Shown here: one piece after another, positions 18,153 to 28,300 of the stretch
Position numbering within the stretch: position 1 is the first letter of the stretch
Layout of the letters: each line of letters starts with the position of its first letter
Source of the DNA: JADLHS01 sp964594985
GTDB taxonomy: Bacteria; Verrucomicrobiota; Verrucomicrobiia; Limisphaerales; JADLHS01
Assembly: GCA_964594985.1 (NCBI GenBank)
Contig: CAZQNQ010000004.1
Coordinates: forward strand, 124,001-188,000
Length of the DNA stretch: 64,000 bases
Direction: 5' to 3'
Program-made: the position numbers and the translations under genes
The notes under the pieces: generated by a model
Told to the model about the DNA's origin: nothing
The model's database searches: none
The model's input: only the letters and a program-made list of their open reading frames with translations

Positions 18153-20204
18153 ATGAAGATAAAACAATTTATCCCGGCCGCCGTGCTGGTGCTGGCGATT
18201 GCCGGACCCGCTGCTATCGCCCAAACCAACCGGGCCAGCACCGTCGAGGCCAAGAAAGATTCCGCCGCCCGCATGGAATGGTGGCGCGAGGCCAAGTTTG
18301 GCATGTTTATTCACTGGGGACTTTATTCCGTCCCCGCTGGTGAATGGGATGGCAAAAAGAATTACGCCGAGTGGTTCCTCCAGGAAACCTGGATGCCCGT
18401 GTCACAATACGAGAAGTTTGCCCGCCAGTTCAACCCCGGGAAGTTCGACGCCCATGCCTGGGTGAAAACCGCCGAGGATGCCGGCATGAAATACATGGTC
18501 ATCACTTCCAAGCATCACGATGGTTTCTGCCTGTGGCCGTCGGCGCTGACGGATTGGGACATCCAGTCCACGCCTTTCCAGTGCGACCCACTCAAGGAGC
18601 TTTCCGCCGCCTGCCGCGCCGCCGGCATCCGTTTTTGCGTCTATTACTCAATTATGGACTGGCACCATTCCGACTGGGGCGCGCGCCGGGAATGGAATGA
18701 CGTGGCCACCGGCAAACCCGACATGGATCGCTACGTCACTTACATGAAAGGGCAGCTCAAGGAACTCATCACCCGTTATCATCCCGCCGTTCTCTGGTTT
18801 GATGGCGAATGGGAATCGCCTTGGACATCCGAACGCGGCGTGGCGCTTTACAATTATCTGCGGGCGCTGGATCCCAATCTCATCATCAACAACCGCGTGG
18901 GTAAAAGTCGTGCCGGCATGGAGGGTATGAACGCCGGCAACGAACCCGTGGGTGACTTTGGCACGCCGGAACAGCGGATTCCCCCCAGCGGGTTTGGTTC
19001 GGGGGTAGATTGGGAAAGCTGCATGACGCTTAACGGCCATTGGGGATACAACAAGCACGACAACGAATGGAAGTCCGCCCAAACCATCATTCGCAATCTG
19101 TGCGACATCGCCAGCAAGGGCGGAAATTACCTGCTCAACGTGGGGCCGACGAGCGAAGGAATTATTCCGCAGCCGGGCGTTGACACGCTGGCCGAAGTCG
19201 GTGCATGGATGAAAGTCAACGGGGAGGCAATTTATGGAACAACCGCGAGTCCTTTCAAGCAGCAGTTAAGCTGGGGCCGTTGCACGCAGAAAGACGGTCG
19301 TCTCTATTTGACCGTGTTCGACTGGCCGGCTGATGGAAAATTGCAACTGCCTTTGTTGAACCAGAAAGCCAGGGCCTGGTTGCTAGCCCGCCCGCAGCAG
19401 CAACTCAAGTGTGTCAACGACTCCGGCAGATTGGAGATCGCGTTGCCCCCGGCCGCACCCGACAAAAGCGCCAGCGTCATCGTGGTTGAGATGGCTGATG
19501 GATTGTTGTTGGCGACCGGCGATGCGGCATCAACTGATCCTTGGGCCGTGCCCGGCGCCGTTGATCCTTCCGTGCCAGTGAAGCGAAGCGACACAAATGC
19601 GCTTCAACTGCACGAGTCGTTTCTTAAGCGGGGCACAGCAGGGCCGATTGGCGTTCTCTTTATCGGGGATTCGATCACCGCCGCCTGGCGGGCCACCTGG
19701 GCACAGGCTGCTTGGACGAATTATTTTGGAAAGTATGAGCCGGCCAACTTTGGAATTGGAAGCGACGCCACGCAGCATGTTCTCTGGCGGATCACGCATG
19801 GCGAACTCGACGGCATCAACCCCAAAGTGATTGTGCTGCTCTTGGGAACGAACAACATCAAGAAAAATTCGCCGGCGGATATCGCCGCGGCCGATGCGAA
19901 GATCGTTAAAATCATTCGAGAAAAGCTGCCGGACACCAAGGTGCTGCTGCTCGGCATATTTCCGCGCATGCACAAGACCGATCCGCCCGAGCTGAAGGTT
20001 CCGGAACGGGTCAAGGCGGTCAACGCCCGGCTGGCAAAACTGGATGACGGCGTGAACGTGCGGTATCTGGACCTGGCCGACCAACTCGCCCCGGATGGCA
20101 AGGTGACTCCTGAAATTTACGCCGACGGCGTCCACCTTAAAGGCAAAGGCATGCAGATTTGGGCGGAATCCATAGCGCCGCTGCTGCAGGAGATGATGAA
20201 TTAA
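18153..20204 (+). CDS. GH29 alpha-L-fucosidase fused to a C-terminal SGNH/GDSL esterase
   Basis: After a signal peptide (residues 1-23), residues 40-360 form a GH29 (beta/alpha)8 barrel: MEWWREAKFGMFIHWGLYSV, TSKHHDGFCLW, and nucleophile D217 in VLWFDGEW. Residues 365-455 are a small beta domain. Residues 480-683 form a separate SGNH hydrolase with block I GDSIT (catalytic Ser507), block III LLLGTNN and block V DGVHLKGKGM. The enzyme would remove alpha-L-fucose and de-esterify (for example de-acetylate) the same glycan. The fusion is unusual; both halves look catalytically complete. It is followed 42 bp later by a free SGNH hydrolase gene and then a GH95 fucosidase. Confidence 0.92.
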   Translation: MKIKQFIPAAVLVLAIAGPAAIAQTNRASTVEAKKDSAARMEWWREAKFGMFIHWGLYSVPAGEWDGKKNYAEWFLQETWMPVSQYEKFARQFNPGKFDAHAWVKTAEDAGMKYMVITSKHHDGFCLWPSALTDWDIQSTPFQCDPLKELSAACRAAGIRFCVYYSIMDWHHSDWGARREWNDVATGKPDMDRYVTYMKGQLKELITRYHPAVLWFDGEWESPWTSERGVALYNYLRALDPNLIINNRVGKSRAGMEGMNAGNEPVGDFGTPEQRIPPSGFGSGVDWESCMTLNGHWGYNKHDNEWKSAQTIIRNLCDIASKGGNYLLNVGPTSEGIIPQPGVDTLAEVGAWMKVNGEAIYGTTASPFKQQLSWGRCTQKDGRLYLTVFDWPADGKLQLPLLNQKARAWLLARPQQQLKCVNDSGRLEIALPPAAPDKSASVIVVEMADGLLLATGDAASTDPWAVPGAVDPSVPVKRSDTNALQLHESFLKRGTAGPIGVLFIGDSITAAWRATWAQAAWTNYFGKYEPANFGIGSDATQHVLWRITHGELDGINPKVIVLLLGTNNIKKNSPADIAAADAKIVKIIREKLPDTKVLLLGIFPRMHKTDPPELKVPERVKAVNARLAKLDDGVNVRYLDLADQLAPDGKVTPEIYADGVHLKGKGMQIWAESIAPLLQEMMN

Positions 20205-20246
20205 GCAGGCCTCGATGAGTTTTATGTGGACAGGACGCCTTCAAGA

Positions 20247-21641
20247 ATGATCGCAATGCCCATGAATTACGGAGGCCGCAAGTGTTGGGCGACGCGCCTC
20301 CCTGGTTTCTTTTTTCTGGTGGGGCTGTGTTTGGCATCCGCCGGATCTCGGTTAATGGCGGAACCAGGCGCCGGGACGCCGCCAGTGGCAACTTCCGGCA
20401 TTTCTGCTTCGCAGTTTCAAGCGGGCGATCGCTGGTGCGCCATCGGTGACAGCATCACGCACACCGGGTTTTATACCGATTATATCTATTTGTTCTATGC
20501 CACGCGGTTTCCGGATCGGCCGATTGATTTCTTCAACTGCGGCAGCGCCGGGGATACGGCGAAAGGCGGCGTCGCACGGCTCCAGAAGGATATTCTTCGC
20601 CATAAGCCGACCGTCGCGACGATCATGTTTGGCATGAACGATGTCCGTCGCGGACTTTATTCCTCAAAAAACGTCGCGCCGGATTTGCTGGCCCAACGTG
20701 ACGCGGCCTTTGACGTTCACATCGCGAACCTGAAAACGCTTGCGGAGAAACTGCAGGCGTCCGGCGTCCGGCTGATTTTCATCACGCCGTCCATTTTTGA
20801 TGACACCGTTAAAAAATCGGGCGAAGCCTATCTCGGAGTCAACGCCGCGCTCGGACGCTGCGCCGAGAATGACCGGAAACTTGCCACGGAGTTCAACGCT
20901 TCCTTGGTGGATTTTTACGGCCCCATGAGCGAGTTGAATCTGGCGCAGCAGAATGCGAATCCGCAGTTCAGCCTGATTGGACTGGATCGCATTCATCCCA
21001 AAGAACCGGGAAGCTTTGTGATGGCGTATCTGTTTCTGAAGGCGCAGGGCGTGCCGCAATTTGTGGACGACATTACCAGGGACACCGCTGGCAAGAACGA
21101 ATTAAGTTTTACCAATCAGGCGAGCGCACTGCCATTTCCTGTTCCGGCCGGGTGCGCGGAAGCGTTGAAGCTGGTGCCGTTCATGGAAGACTTGAACCAG
21201 GAACGCCTTCGCGTCACCAACCTGCCGCCCGGCAAATATAGGTTGTTGATTGATGATGAGCCGATGGGATCATTCACCGCCGCCGAGTTGCAGCGGGGGA
21301 TCAATCTGGCGACGATGACCAACACGCCCGAATATCGCCAGGTGTTAGCGGTGGCAAAGCTGGACGCGCGCCGGTATGAACTGGTGGAGATATTGCGCAC
21401 CCTGGATTTTTTGGACGCCGGGATCAACCCCAACTACGGAGTCACAGACGAGTTCGACTATGCTGCTGTGCTCGCCAAAAGAAAGGCATCCACCAACGGA
21501 TGGGGCCAAAGGCTCTGGGCGGATTACGCAAAATATAAGCCGCAGCAGGCGGAGGTGCGTCAACAGAAAGACGAACTGGTGACGGAAATGCGAAGGGCCA
21601 GCCAGCCACAACCACACCGGTTCAAAATCACAAAGGAATGA
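20247..21641 (+). CDS. Secreted SGNH/GDSL hydrolase (carbohydrate esterase-like)
   Basis: A signal peptide (GFFFLVGLCLASAGSRLMAE) precedes an SGNH fold with block I WCAIGDSITHTG (catalytic Ser), block II Gly in FNCGSAGDTA, block III MFGMNDVRRG and block V LDRIHPKEPG (Asp/His pair). The ~180-residue C-terminal part is beta-rich and unassigned. Likely function is removal of acetyl or other ester groups from polysaccharide. ATG 20247 is preferred; a GTG 21 bp upstream and ATGs at 20256 and 20262 are alternatives that keep the signal peptide. Its stop overlaps the GH95 start by 4 nt (ATGA), so the two are translationally coupled. Confidence 0.85.
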   Translation: MIAMPMNYGGRKCWATRLPGFFFLVGLCLASAGSRLMAEPGAGTPPVATSGISASQFQAGDRWCAIGDSITHTGFYTDYIYLFYATRFPDRPIDFFNCGSAGDTAKGGVARLQKDILRHKPTVATIMFGMNDVRRGLYSSKNVAPDLLAQRDAAFDVHIANLKTLAEKLQASGVRLIFITPSIFDDTVKKSGEAYLGVNAALGRCAENDRKLATEFNASLVDFYGPMSELNLAQQNANPQFSLIGLDRIHPKEPGSFVMAYLFLKAQGVPQFVDDITRDTAGKNELSFTNQASALPFPVPAGCAEALKLVPFMEDLNQERLRVTNLPPGKYRLLIDDEPMGSFTAAELQRGINLATMTNTPEYRQVLAVAKLDARRYELVEILRTLDFLDAGINPNYGVTDEFDYAAVLAKRKASTNGWGQRLWADYAKYKPQQAEVRQQKDELVTEMRRASQPQPHRFKITKE

Positions 21642-23815
21642 TCCGCATTGCCATCACATTGATCGCGCTGGCCGCAACGTTCGCGGCGAATGCCCAAGAC
21701 CTGTCACTCCATTATACCCGGCCCGCCTCGAAATGGGTGGAGGCCCTGCCGATTGGCAACGGCAGTCTTGGCGGCATGATCTTCGGCGGCACGACGAATG
21801 AGCATATTCAGTTTAATGAGCAGACCCTCTGGCTGGGCAGCGAGACGGAGATGGGCAGCTACCAGCCGTTCGGCGATTTGTTCGTCGAGTGGCGGCACGT
21901 TGCGCCGACCGATTATTGCCGCGAATTAAATCTGACCAATGCCATCCATCGTGTGAGCTATCGCGACGGTGGCGTGCTGTTCCAGCGGGAGGCGTTTTCC
22001 AGTTATCCCGATCAGGGGATGGTGTTCCGTTTCACGGCGGACAAGCCGGGCGGCTACACCGGCATCATCCGGCTGACTGACGCGCATGGAATGTCGGTCA
22101 ATGCAAGGGAGAACAAACTTGAATTCGCCGGCGTGCTCACCAACGGGCTGAATTATGAGGCGCAAGTTTGGGTGTTGAATCAAGGTGGCACGGTGTCGGC
22201 GGCCGGTGACAATATCGTGGTTTCCAAGGCGGACAGCGTCACGCTGCTGCTGGCGGCGGGCACGTCATTCCGCAACGACCCGCTCCAGCATTGGCGTGGA
22301 GAACTGCCGCAGGAACGGCTCACAAAAAACCTGAAGGCGGCGGCGCAGAAATCCTTCGCGCCGCTTCGGGAGGCGCACGTTGCTGATTACCAAAAGCTGT
22401 TCAACCGGGTGTCGTTGAATCTCGGAGTGCCCAAATCTGACGCGCCCACCGATGTTCGTCTGGCAGCGCGCAAGGCGGGTGCGGCGGACCCGGCGCTCGA
22501 AGCGCTGTTGTTCCAGTATGGTCGTTACCTGCTCATCAGCAGTTCGCGTCCCGGTGGATTGCCGGCGAATTTACAGGGCATTTGGAACGCCGATTTGAAA
22601 CCGGCGTGGTATTCCGGCTACACGACCGACATCAACATCGAGATGAATTACTGGCCCGCCGAACTGACGGCATTGGCGGAATGCGCGCAGCCGCTGTTTG
22701 ACTGGCTACACAATTTGTCCATCACCAGTCATCGTTCGCAAGACCCGCGCATCATGGCGCAACATGGCTGGTTCAATTACAACACCCTGAACCCGATGGG
22801 CGGCGGTTCAACCTGGGCCGTCAACAAGCCGGGCAGCGCGTGGATGGTGCGGCATCTTTGGGAACATTACGCCTTCAGCGGCGACAAAGATTTTCTTCGC
22901 CGGGTGGCGTATCCCGCGATCAAGGATGTCGTCGAATTTTGGGAAAGCGAACTGGTGACCAATGCGGCGGGGAAATTGGTTTCGCCCGGCGGCTGGTCGC
23001 CGGAGCACGGGCCGGTCAACAAGAACGGAAAAATTGTCATCGAGGAGGGCAACCGCGCGCTCCATGCGGGCATCGCTTACGATCAGCAAATTGTCTGGGA
23101 TTTATTCAGCAATTATATCGAAGCCTCCGAGGCGCTGGGCGTGGACGCGGATTATCGTGCGAAGATTTCCGCCATGCGTGGCCGGTTGCTCGCGCCGGCG
23201 ATTGGGCGGTGGGGACAGCTCCAAGAGTGGGCGGAAGACGTGGATGACCCGAATGACAAGCACCGCCACACGTCGCACTTGTTCGGGCTGCATCCCGGCC
23301 GGCAAATCAGCCCGCTCACGACGCCCGAACTGGCCCAAGCCGCCAAGGTTACGCTCAATGCGCGCGGCGACATTTCGACCGGCTGGAGCAAGGCGTGGAA
23401 AATCAATTTCTGGGCGCGCCTACAGGATGGCGATCGGGCGCACCAGCTCATCAGCGAACTGTTCAAGGAGAGCATCCTTGAAAACCTTTTCGACAGCCAT
23501 CCGCCGTTTCAAATTGACGGAAATTTTGGCTACACCTCGGGCGTGACGGAAATGCTGTTGCAAAGCCAGGTTCAGCAACAGGGCAAGTATGTTTTGCAAT
23601 TGTTACCCGCGTTGCCTGATGCCTGGCCGGATGGCCAGGTGCGCGGCTTGCGGGCACGGGGCGGCTTCTTGGTGGACCTGTCATGGAAAAAAGGCAAGCT
23701 CGCGTCCGCCACAATTCACTCCCTCAACGGCGATCCTTGCCTGGTGCGTTATGGCGATGAAGTGCGGGACGTGAAAATTGCCAGGGGCGGACAGTATGCC
23801 TGGAAAACGGATTGA
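21638..23815 (+). CDS. GH95 alpha-L-fucosidase
   Basis: After a signal peptide (residues 1-19), the N-terminal beta domain starts with LHYTRPASKWVEALPIGNGS and FNEQTLWLGS, the GH95 hallmark. The (alpha/alpha)6 barrel contains GLPANLQGIWNADLKPAWYS, the Asn pair in DINIEMNYW, GWSPEHGP (candidate acid Glu), TSHLFGLHPGRQ and QIDGNFGYTSGVTEML (candidate Asp). All correspond to catalytic positions known for bifidobacterial AfcA. The family inverts alpha-1,2-L-fucosides or L-galactosides, for example on xyloglucan side chains. At 725 residues it has typical length. It is the last gene of the plus-strand operon, ahead of a large inverted repeat. Confidence 0.93.
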   Translation: MIRIAITLIALAATFAANAQDLSLHYTRPASKWVEALPIGNGSLGGMIFGGTTNEHIQFNEQTLWLGSETEMGSYQPFGDLFVEWRHVAPTDYCRELNLTNAIHRVSYRDGGVLFQREAFSSYPDQGMVFRFTADKPGGYTGIIRLTDAHGMSVNARENKLEFAGVLTNGLNYEAQVWVLNQGGTVSAAGDNIVVSKADSVTLLLAAGTSFRNDPLQHWRGELPQERLTKNLKAAAQKSFAPLREAHVADYQKLFNRVSLNLGVPKSDAPTDVRLAARKAGAADPALEALLFQYGRYLLISSSRPGGLPANLQGIWNADLKPAWYSGYTTDINIEMNYWPAELTALAECAQPLFDWLHNLSITSHRSQDPRIMAQHGWFNYNTLNPMGGGSTWAVNKPGSAWMVRHLWEHYAFSGDKDFLRRVAYPAIKDVVEFWESELVTNAAGKLVSPGGWSPEHGPVNKNGKIVIEEGNRALHAGIAYDQQIVWDLFSNYIEASEALGVDADYRAKISAMRGRLLAPAIGRWGQLQEWAEDVDDPNDKHRHTSHLFGLHPGRQISPLTTPELAQAAKVTLNARGDISTGWSKAWKINFWARLQDGDRAHQLISELFKESILENLFDSHPPFQIDGNFGYTSGVTEMLLQSQVQQQGKYVLQLLPALPDAWPDGQVRGLRARGGFLVDLSWKKGKLASATIHSLNGDPCLVRYGDEVRDVKIARGGQYAWKTD

Positions 23816-23838
23816 GGGTTTGTCTATAGCGGTTTGAT

Positions 23839-24007
23839 TAAAACTGTAGCCGGTGTTGGCCGGCGGCGTTGGCTTTCCGCGAGGTTTTGGAGTGCGGCGG
23901 TCCTCCGCCGCTTGGTGCGTCATTCAAAAACGGCGGAGGGCCGCCGCACTCCAAGACGCTGGCACGTCGGGCGTTCACGCCAACCCGAAATGACGGCTAC
24001 GGTTTTA
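23839..24007. repeat. Long interrupted inverted repeat (MITE/REP-like or bidirectional terminator)
   Basis: Three nested arms pair. The outer arms are 23839-23852 with 23994-24007 (14 bp, one G-T). A middle pair joins GTTGGC at 23868-23873 with GCCAAC at 23979-23984. The inner arms are 23887-23910 with 23931-23954 (24 bp, one G-T pair), around a 20-nt loop. The inner arm begins TTGGAGTGCGGCGG. It lies between the convergent GH95 and regulator genes, so it could end transcription from both sides. Its multi-tier design also fits a small non-autonomous repeat element. Confidence 0.75.
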
Positions 24008-24018
24008 TTTAATCCGTT

Positions 24019-25212
24019 CTATCCCGTTTGCCGCTGGTGGGCTTCCCGCCGGTAGCTCATGGGGGTTTGGTTGAAATGTTTTCGGAACATGGCAGACAGA
24101 TACGCCTGCGAGCCGAAACCGGATTTCTCCGCCACCTCGGGCATCGGCAGGCTGGTTTCCGTGAGCAACTGCCGGGCGCGGTCAAGCTGGTGCCGGCGGA
24201 TTTCCTGCGCGGGCGTGCATTGCAACAGGTCCAGAAATTTTCGTTCCAAGGCGCGCCGGGAAACGCCGGCGTGTTTGGCGACGTCGCTCACCAGCACCGG
24301 CAGGGTGGCTTGTTGACGGATGAAGCCCACCGCCTTCACGAGTGCGGGATCGCGGATGGCCAGGGTGTCGGTGGATTGCCGCGAGGCAATGCTCAGGGGC
24401 GCAATGAACAAAGGCTGCCTGGGTGGCTTGTTTCCGCGCATCAGTTGATCCAGCAACTTCGCCGCTTGAAAACCGATGGTATTGGCGGCCACGCGGATTC
24501 CCGAAATGTTGATTTGCGCCGCCTCGCACAACACCTCGTCATCGGACTGGCTGAGGACCGCCACTTCTTCCGGCACTTGCAACCCCACTTCCAGGCACGC
24601 AAAAATGACCTCGCGCGCCCCGCTGGCATTCCAACAGAGAATGGCGACGGGCTTGGGCAATCCCTTCACCCATTCGCCGAGCTTCACGAGATCCAGCCGC
24701 CAGTTGGGTTCAGCTCCCGCTTGCGGTTTGACCGTGAGCGACGCGAAGTCGCCACCCGCAGACTGCACCGCTGCCACGAACGCTTGTTGGTGTCGGGCAA
24801 TGTAATCCAGACCGGAGAGACTGAAGTAAGCGAAATGACGAAAGCCACGTTTGAGAAAATGATCCGCCGCCAGCCGGGCCGAGGCCACGAGATCGGTGCT
24901 GACCCGCGGGAAGCCGGCCCCGCGCAATTCGATGCCCGAAACATTCACAACCGGGATTCGTTTTGAGCGCAGATGAGCGGCCAGGGCCTCGTTGCCGACG
25001 CGGGCGATGACCCCGTCGCCGCGCCAGCCGTCGGGCAGTTGCATGGTTTCCTCCAGCCCGCGCGCCTCGACGAAAATGTTCCAGCGCCCGTGGGTGCGGG
25101 TGTAGCTGATGACACCCGCAATCACGCCGCGTCCCCAGGTCGAGGAGGTGTCCACCAGGATTCCAACCCGGGGGAAGGTCTTGCGGTGGCGGGATAGATT
25201 GGTTTTGGACAT
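24019..25212 (-). CDS. XylR-like transcriptional regulator (LacI-type sensor plus AraC HTH)
   Basis: The N-terminal two-thirds is a periplasmic-binding-protein-like sugar sensor. Its opening FPRVGILVDTSSTWGRGVIA and the WNIFVEARG segment match the XylR/DUF-type AraC regulators. The C-terminal ~100 residues are a double HTH of the AraC family (VSDVAKHAGVSRRALERKF, then MPEVAEKSGFGSQAYLSAMF and NQTPMSYRRE). E. coli XylR is the characterised relative, activated by xylose; here the ligand is unknown. It is divergent from the giant surface protein at 25386. A candidate operator in the shared gap recurs upstream of the pseudopilin/GH operon, suggesting control of both loci. Confidence 0.93.
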   Translation of the reverse strand: MSKTNLSRHRKTFPRVGILVDTSSTWGRGVIAGVISYTRTHGRWNIFVEARGLEETMQLPDGWRGDGVIARVGNEALAAHLRSKRIPVVNVSGIELRGAGFPRVSTDLVASARLAADHFLKRGFRHFAYFSLSGLDYIARHQQAFVAAVQSAGGDFASLTVKPQAGAEPNWRLDLVKLGEWVKGLPKPVAILCWNASGAREVIFACLEVGLQVPEEVAVLSQSDDEVLCEAAQINISGIRVAANTIGFQAAKLLDQLMRGNKPPRQPLFIAPLSIASRQSTDTLAIRDPALVKAVGFIRQQATLPVLVSDVAKHAGVSRRALERKFLDLLQCTPAQEIRRHQLDRARQLLTETSLPMPEVAEKSGFGSQAYLSAMFRKHFNQTPMSYRREAHQRQTG

Positions 25213-25253
25213 AAGAATTATGAGAGCCGCCGCAGCATGGCGGAGAAAAGGGG

Positions 25254-25283
25254 TTGGCGCAATTTCTAAAAAGTTTGCCGCAA
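25254..25283. promoter_or_regulatory. Candidate operator in the regulator/surface-protein divergent gap
   Basis: It contains CGCAATTTCTAAAAAG (25258-25273), identical to 16450-16465, followed by TTTGCCGCAA. The two CGCAA half-sites are spaced about two helical turns apart, as expected for an AraC-type dimer. It is 42 bp from the regulator start and about 100 bp from the start at 25386, so it could serve autoregulation and activation. Confidence 0.5.
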
Positions 25284-25385
25284 CCGCCTATATTCACCCC
25301 GGGCGTCCTGTGGCAAAGTCTGAGCATACACGCATCCGCAAACAACCGCAGTCAATCATGACGGCACAACATTAACCTGATCCGT

Positions 25386-28300
25386 ATGAACACAAAAGTC
25401 CCACGCAGAATCAAATCCTCCCCCCGCTTTGTGCGTCGCGTTCCGCGCAGCGCATGGTTCATGCTTTGCTTTGCCCTCGCCTTTGGCGCTCAGGGAGCAT
25501 CCCTCACTTGGGATGCCGATACCGGCACTACCGGCCCACAGGATGGCAGCGGCACCTGGACTACCGGTGCGGGTGGCTGGTGGAATGGCTCGGCCAACGT
25601 CAACTGGACCGCCAGTGACATTCCCACTTTCGGAGCGGGAACCGACGGTGATTACGCCATCACCGTCGGCGGTGCGATCACCTGTGGAACACCGTTCACG
25701 TTTAATAATTCCGGGTATGTGTTCAGCGCCGCGTCAGCCCAGGCAATCACTTTTGGCGGAACCGTGGCTGTGGCCTCGGGAAAGTCGGCAACCATCAGCA
25801 CCAATGTCGGACTGACGCGTTCTGCCGGCGCGTTTACGCTGAACGGTCCGGGCACTTTCAATGTTTCCGGCCCTGGCAGCAGGTTTGGGTCCAGCTCCGG
25901 CAGCGCATCCACCATCGGCAGTGGAGCCACGGTGAACGTGTTGAACGGCGGCTCGCTTTTCTGCGGCAACAGCATCCAGGTGAGCGGCGCATCTGGCGGC
26001 GCGACGCTCAATGTGAACGGCGGCTCGGTGACGGTGAGCGCCGGTGCCTTGATTGTGAATTCCTCCGGCGCTGGCTCTTCCGCCACGGTGACGTTGACCA
26101 ATGGAGGAAGTATTACGACCGCCGCCACGACGACCGGGTTGCGTTTTGGCGGCACGGGCGGGTGGGCCGTATTCAATCTCGACGGCGGCACTTTGACGAC
26201 GGCGGCGGTTTATGAAAATAGTGCGGCAGTTCTATCCACCAACAACTTCAACGGCGGCACGCTGAAGGCCATCAGCTTGACCGCTTCCAATGCGACTTTC
26301 ATGACCGGTCTGGACTGTGCCAACGTGCGCAACGGCGGCGCTTTCATTGATCCCAACGGCCAGAGCATCACCATCAGTCAGCCGCTGCTGCACTCCGTCA
26401 TCAGCGGCGACAATGCCATTGATGGCGGCCTGACGGTGGTCGGCGCGGGCGGCACGTTGAACCTCAAGGGGGCCAACACTTACACCGGTCCCACCATCAT
26501 CACCAGCAACAACGTGCTAGGCGTCGTCCCGCCCTACAGCGCGTTTGGTTCCGGGGTGGTCGTTTCCAATGGCGGCCGGCTCCTGGTGTCGGTCAATGCC
26601 AGTTCATCCGTCCTGCCGCCACTCACTCTTGACGACGGCGGCGGCATCAAGTTTGACCTCGGCTCGTATAATCCGGCCAATGCCCTGGGCATCACCAATG
26701 CCAGCCTCATTGTCTCTGGAACCAACGTCATTGACATTGTGGGCGGTTCCATTCCGGTGGGCGACATCACGCTCCTTGCCTACACCAGCAAGACGGGGAC
26801 GAGCACCTTTGTGCTGGGAACTTTGCCGCCCGGTGTGGCTGGCACGGTGACGGATACCGGTTCAGCTTTGGTGCTGAATGTCACTTCCCCTTCCGGCAAT
26901 ATCTATACTTGGTCCGCCGGCAGCGGTGACTGGGATTTCTCCACGGCCAACTGGAACGCAGGCACGGCCATCTACAGCGAACTTCAAACGGCCCTTGTGG
27001 TTTTCCCGACTACAGCGGCTGGCGCGGTGAACATTCCGGCAGACGTGAATCCCTATTCCATCGCGGTGACCGCCAACAGTTCCGGCTACAGTTTTGGGGG
27101 AGCGGGCAGCATCAATGGAACGACCCCCTTCACCAAGGCCGGCACCAGCTACATTACGCTCACGTCCAGCAATGATTATTCCGGCGCGACCATGATCAGC
27201 GCCGGCTCCATCGTGGCGGCGGCTGACCATGCGTTGGGCGGCACCACGGGAGGAACCACCGTCGCATTGGGATCCGCCCTGGCGCTTTCCGGAGGCGTGG
27301 ACTACTCGGCGGCTGAACCCCTGACCATTACGGGACCGGGTGTCGCCGGCAATCATTTCTTTTCCGGCTCTGGCACGCAACGCGGTTCATTGCAGAGTAT
27401 TTCCGGCAACAACATTTGGGCCGGAGATATTATCATCACCCCTGACAGCAACAACCGCATCGGCGTTCAGGATGGATCCCAACTCACACTCACGGGCAAC
27501 CTCACCGGCAGCGCCGACGGGGTGAACGTGATTTTCCGCGCCGGCAACACGGCCGGCAGTGATATTACGATCAGTGGGGTCAGCAACAACTGGACTGGTT
27601 CCACATCCATCTATGGCGGTGGTGGGGCGACTTTGCACCTCGGCACCAACAATGCCCTGCCGAAAGCGTCGTTGTTGGTGGTGGGCATCGGCGGCATCGG
27701 CGGAAATACCATCTTTGATCTAAATGGATTCAATCAGGAAACCGCCGGGCTTGGCGGGGATGCGGTTGGCATTGTAACCGATAATGGCCCACAACCCTCG
27801 ACGCTCACACTCAATCCGACTAACAACGATCAGCTCTTTCCGGGCGCCATTCAGGATGGTGCCAGCAGCGTTAGCATCGTCAAAAACGGCGCTTGGACCG
27901 AGATTTTATCGGGCGTCTGCTCATACACGGGGCCGACAACCGTCAATGGCGGCAGCCTGAGGGTTCTGGGGTCGTTGGGGGCAACTCCGGTGACTGTGAA
28001 CACCAATGCCTCTCTCGATGGCACGGGGACGATTGATGGCCCGGTCACGATCAATCCGGGCGGCACGTTGATCGCTGGCGGTGGCAGCATCGGCACTTTG
28101 ACCATCAATAATAACCTGACCCTTGCCGGCAATTCAGTGTTCAAGGTGGACAAATCGTCGGCCCAGCCTAATGACATCGTCAATGTCTCTGGCAGTTTGA
28201 ACAATGCCGGCACGGGCACCGTGTTTGTCAACAACGTCGGCACGGATCCACTGGTTCCGGGCGACAATTTCAAATTTTTCAGCCAGGCCGTAGGCAACGG

